From Candidatus Avipropionibacterium avicola (lineage in GTDB: Bacteria; Actinomycetota; Actinomycetes; Propionibacteriales; Propionibacteriaceae), in NCBI GenBank assembly GCA_018715445.1, contig DVLP01000262.1:1-8066 (forward strand): 8,066 bases of DNA, in the 5' to 3' direction. The translations under genes were made by a program, and so were the position numbers. Positions 5,914 to 8,066 of the stretch are shown one piece after another. The notes under the pieces are model-generated. The model was not told where the DNA came from, made no database searches, and worked only from the letters and a program-made list of their open reading frames with translations. Position 1 is the first letter of the stretch; each line of letters opens with the position of its first letter.

Positions 5914-7261
5914 CGCTGCGCCCCTCGGACTGACGGCTGGCGACCGTCGTCGCCACCCAGAACGCGTCGTAGTTGTGCACCCGAGCCTGCTCGGCCCGGT
6001 CGACCACCTCGGTGCCGGCCAGATGGCTCACCGGGAGGACAGGCGGCTCGGGCAGGGACCGGTTGATGATGAACGGGATCCGCAGCTCGCCCAACGCACC
6101 GTGGGACCGCAGGGGCGCGTCCAACTGGGTGAGATCGTGCCACTGTGGCGTCCTGCCGAGTGCATGGCCCTTCTCGGCCAGCACCACCAGGTCTCCGATC
6201 CGGTCCAACGGAAGCCCGTAGCGTTCGGCAGCGTCGGCCCGGGTGTGGACGGCCTGCACCCCGGGGATTCGGGCCAGTTCGCTGCCCAGCACGGCCGGGT
6301 CGATCCCATCACCCAGGTACAACGAGGCGAACGAGCCCAGGGCTCCGTGGTGGACGGTGTACGGATCGGTGATCGGCAGGATCGCCACCACGTCGTCACT
6401 TCCGCTCAGCGTCCTGGCCTGCTCCTCGACGTAGATCACCTGCGGAGCACCGGTCGCATCGCTCTTGGCACTCATCCCGTGGTCGGCGGTCAGGACGACG
6501 ATCGCGCCCTGTTGGTCGAGCTGGGCGGACCAGTGGTCGATCATCGCGTAGAAGTCGTTGGCCACCGGCGTCCCCGGAGCGTGCTTGTGCTGGATGTAGT
6601 CGGTCAGCGACAGGTACAACAGATCCGGACGGTACTCGGTCAGGATCCGCACTCCGGCAGCCAGCACGAACTCACTGAGGTCGGCCGAGTAGACCTCAGG
6701 CAGCGGCCGCCCCACGAACTCCAACACGTTGCCGATCCCGTTGTCGGCCTCGGTGGCCTGGTCCGCCTTCTCCGCGGAGAAACAGATCCCGGTCCGTGAC
6801 GGCTCCACGAACTCGTCGCCGCCGTTGAGATCAGGTCCGGACTCGACCACGCCGGCACCGAGCAGCCGCCGCAGCTTGTCCTTGGCGGTCACCACCGCCA
6901 CGTCCAACCCGGCTTCGTTGGCCGCGGCGAACAACGTCGGCGCCCTCAGGTAGCGCTTGTCGTTCATCAGCACCTCCTCACCGGTGTCGGGATCGAGGAT
7001 GTAATTCCCACAGATCCCGTGACGCCGGGGAGGTTGCCCGGTGGCGATGGACAGGTTGTTGGGGTTGGTCAACGCTGGCATCGCGCAGTGGGCGGGCCAG
7101 CTGCTGGCGCCCGAGCGGAGCTGGTCGGCCAACCACGGCATCCGTCCGGCGGCGAGTGCCTCCTCGTGGTAGGCCGGCTCGCTGCCGTCGATGCAGATGA
7201 CGACGACTGGTGCGTTGGGCATGACGTACTCACGGTCGTTGACCGTGAAGGCCTGGGACAT
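5906..7261 (-). CDS. phnA: Phosphonoacetate hydrolase PhnA
   Basis: This alkaline-phosphatase-superfamily zinc enzyme (EC 3.11.1.2) cleaves the C-P bond of phosphonoacetate to acetate and phosphate. It matches known PhnA proteins through FTVNDREYVMPNAPVVVICI, PALTNPNNLSIATG, HGICGNYILD, LMNDKRYLRAPTL and VVTAKDKLRRLLG. Predicted zinc ligands are D25 (CIDGSEPAY), nucleophile T65 (LTNPNN), D221 and H225 (LTDYIQH), D260-H261 (TADHGM) and H387 (SHGALGE). K127 and K129 are the likely phosphonate-binding lysines. At 451 residues it is longer than the roughly 410-420 I recall for the family; residues about 138-157 look like an insertion and the last 15 or so are a loose tail. AGGAG at 7266-7270 lies 4 bases before the ATG. 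The gene leads a two-gene operon with the dehydrogenase and diverges from a LysR gene. Confidence 0.95.
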   Translation of the reverse strand: MSQAFTVNDREYVMPNAPVVVICIDGSEPAYHEEALAAGRMPWLADQLRSGASSWPAHCAMPALTNPNNLSIATGQPPRRHGICGNYILDPDTGEEVLMNDKRYLRAPTLFAAANEAGLDVAVVTAKDKLRRLLGAGVVESGPDLNGGDEFVEPSRTGICFSAEKADQATEADNGIGNVLEFVGRPLPEVYSADLSEFVLAAGVRILTEYRPDLLYLSLTDYIQHKHAPGTPVANDFYAMIDHWSAQLDQQGAIVVLTADHGMSAKSDATGAPQVIYVEEQARTLSGSDDVVAILPITDPYTVHHGALGSFASLYLGDGIDPAVLGSELARIPGVQAVHTRADAAERYGLPLDRIGDLVVLAEKGHALGRTPQWHDLTQLDAPLRSHGALGELRIPFIINRSLPEPPVLPVSHLAGTEVVDRAEQARVHNYDAFWVATTVASRQSEGRSDA

Positions 7262-7270
7262 CCTTCTCCT
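7262..7270 (-). promoter_or_regulatory. Ribosome binding site of phnA
   Basis: Read on the minus strand this is AGGAGAAGG directly before the phnA ATG. The AGGAG core is 4 bases from the start codon. It is one of the strongest Shine-Dalgarno sequences in the window and supports the start chosen for phnA. Confidence 0.6.
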
Positions 7271-7311
7271 TCAGTGCTGGGACAGGGTCCGGGGCTCATC
7301 GTCGCCACAGC

Positions 7312-7348
7312 TGACCCCGTACGCAATGCCGATTCGGTGATGGGTCAA
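7312..7348. promoter_or_regulatory. Candidate LysR operator and phnA promoter region
   Basis: TGACCC (7312-7317) and GGGTCA (7342-7347) form an inverted repeat with a 24-base spacer. Within the spacer, CCGATTCGG (7329-7337) is a smaller palindrome around a central T. The right arm overlaps TTGACC on the minus strand (7348 to 7343), a -35-like element for phnA; no convincing -10 was found 17 bases downstream of it. Divergent LysR genes usually bind in exactly this position to control both promoters. The assignment is by position and symmetry only. Confidence 0.35.
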
Positions 7349-7376
7349 TTGGGTGTTGCCGGGCCACCGGGTGCCC

Positions 7377-7388
7377 TACAGTGTCGCC
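7377..7388 (+). promoter_or_regulatory. Leaderless-type -10 element of the lysR gene
   Basis: TACAGT at 7377-7382 fits the actinobacterial TANNNT -10 consensus and ends 6 bases before the lysR ATG, so transcription would begin at the A of the start codon. There is no Shine-Dalgarno sequence upstream of that ATG. TTGCCG at 7356-7361 could act as a -35 with a short 15-base spacer. Confidence 0.45.
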
Positions 7389-8066
7389 ATGGCCGTCACC
7401 CTCCAGCAGCTGGAGGTCTTCCGCTCCGTCGCCCGCAATCTGTCCTTCTCCGTCGCGGCCAAGGAGCTGTACACCTCCCAACCGCACGTGTCGAACCAGA
7501 TCCGCAAGCTCGAGGAGCACTACCGGGTGCCGCTGTTCGTGCGCTCCCGACCAGGCATCAGCCTCACCGAGGCCGGTGCCGCACTCCACGAGCGGATCAA
7601 TGCTGTGCTGGACCAGATCGACGAGGCCGAGCGGGTCGTCGAGCAGTTCCGTGGCCTGCATCGTGGCTCGGTGACGATTGCCGCCACGGCCAGCACCGGC
7701 AGCCACCTGTTGCCGCGCGCCCTGGCGAACTTCCACGACGTCCACCCCGACATCGTCGTGCGGATGGACGTCAGCAACACCGAGGACGTGCTGGGTCGGG
7801 TGCTGCGCGACGAGGCCGATCTGGCGATCACACCGCGCCCGCCCGTCGACGCCGACCTGGTCTCGGTGCTGCTCTACTCCGAGGATCTGGTGGTGATCTC
7901 CCCGGCCGATCTCGCGCTGCCGGACGACATCAGCAGGGACCTCTTCGCCTCGCTGCCGTTGGTGGTCCGCGAGGAGGGGTCCCTGACGCTCGCGGTGATG
8001 GATGAGCTGCTGGTCGATCGCGATGTCGACTACATCGCTCACCTCGGGGGGACGACCGCGGTGAAC
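7389..8066 (+). CDS. LysR-family transcriptional regulator of the phnA operon (3' end outside window)
   Basis: The frame runs open from ATG 7389 to the window edge, giving 226 residues of an expected 300 or so. Residues about 4-63 are the LysR winged helix-turn-helix (LQQLEVFRSVARNLSFSVAA, TSQPHVSNQIRKLEEHYRV, LFVRSRPGISLTEAG). Residues about 65-90 form the linker helix. From residue 93 (GSVTIAATASTGSHLLPRAL) the periplasmic-binding-like effector domain begins, with the usual NTEDVLGRVLRDEADLAI segment. It diverges from phnA across 127 bases, which is the classical arrangement of a LysR regulator with its target operon. The LysR-type PhnR next to phnA in Pseudomonas fluorescens 23F is a precedent, so control of phnA in response to phosphonoacetate or a related compound is the natural inference. 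Confidence 0.92.
   Translation, partial: MAVTLQQLEVFRSVARNLSFSVAAKELYTSQPHVSNQIRKLEEHYRVPLFVRSRPGISLTEAGAALHERINAVLDQIDEAERVVEQFRGLHRGSVTIAATASTGSHLLPRALANFHDVHPDIVVRMDVSNTEDVLGRVLRDEADLAITPRPPVDADLVSVLLYSEDLVVISPADLALPDDISRDLFASLPLVVREEGSLTLAVMDELLVDRDVDYIAHLGGTTAVN

Noticed and set aside
5879..6799. Long plus-strand open frame (306 codons)
   Set aside because: It is antisense to phnA, whose catalytic residues are all present; the product matches nothing recognisable.
7019..8005. Plus-strand open frame of 328 codons over the phnA start and lysR
   Set aside because: It runs through the divergent promoter and out of frame with the clear LysR helix-turn-helix; the product is Arg/Pro-rich and unrecognisable.
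7296..8042. Minus-strand open frame of 248 codons
   Set aside because: It is antisense to the lysR gene, with no family features and a His/Asp/Val-rich composition expected of an antisense frame.

Overview
The window comes from a high-GC Gram-positive bacterium, almost certainly an actinobacterium. The evidence is the strong G/C bias at third codon positions, a 13E12/DUF222-type HNH endonuclease of the actinobacterial kind at the left edge, and a LysR gene that looks leaderless. Placement in Propionibacteriales is a guess from the style of the HNH protein. Genes are packed tightly: every intergenic gap is under 130 bases, and no RNA gene, CRISPR array or complete insertion sequence was seen.

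Left part (1-1783): the 3' portion of a DUF222/HNH endonuclease gene, open to the window edge and carrying 21-base tandem repeats in its coding sequence, is followed closely by a small PhyH-family Fe(II)/2-oxoglutarate dioxygenase. A hairpin lies between the dioxygenase and the convergent rimK-like gene.

Middle (1781-3480): a divergent pair with only 23 bases between start codons. On the minus strand is a RimK-type ATP-grasp glutamate ligase carrying an extra C-terminal TrkA_C (RCK_C) domain. On the plus strand is its usual partner, a RimB-type retropepsin-like protease (COG4067, 'ATP-dependent zinc protease'). Together they would add and remove glutamate tails on a target such as ribosomal protein S6; the extra domain suggests ligand control of the ligase.

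Right part (3588-8066): a phosphonate-degradation locus. A clear phosphonoacetate hydrolase (phnA) and an aldehyde dehydrogenase form an overlapping two-gene operon on the minus strand, with a divergent LysR regulator upstream, as is known for phnA in pseudomonads. The aldehyde dehydrogenase would supply phosphonoacetate from phosphonoacetaldehyde, and PhnA would split it to acetate and phosphate. No PhnW transaminase or transporter is in the window. A second alkaline-phosphatase-superfamily enzyme, with a predicted serine nucleophile, converges on the dehydrogenase and overlaps its 3' end; its substrate is unknown.

Most notable points: the RimK-TrkA_C fusion paired with RimB, the actinobacterial phnA operon using a dehydrogenase that looks more like ketoglutarate-semialdehyde dehydrogenases than classical PhnY, an apparent insertion near the PhnA active site, and the unassigned AP-superfamily neighbour.
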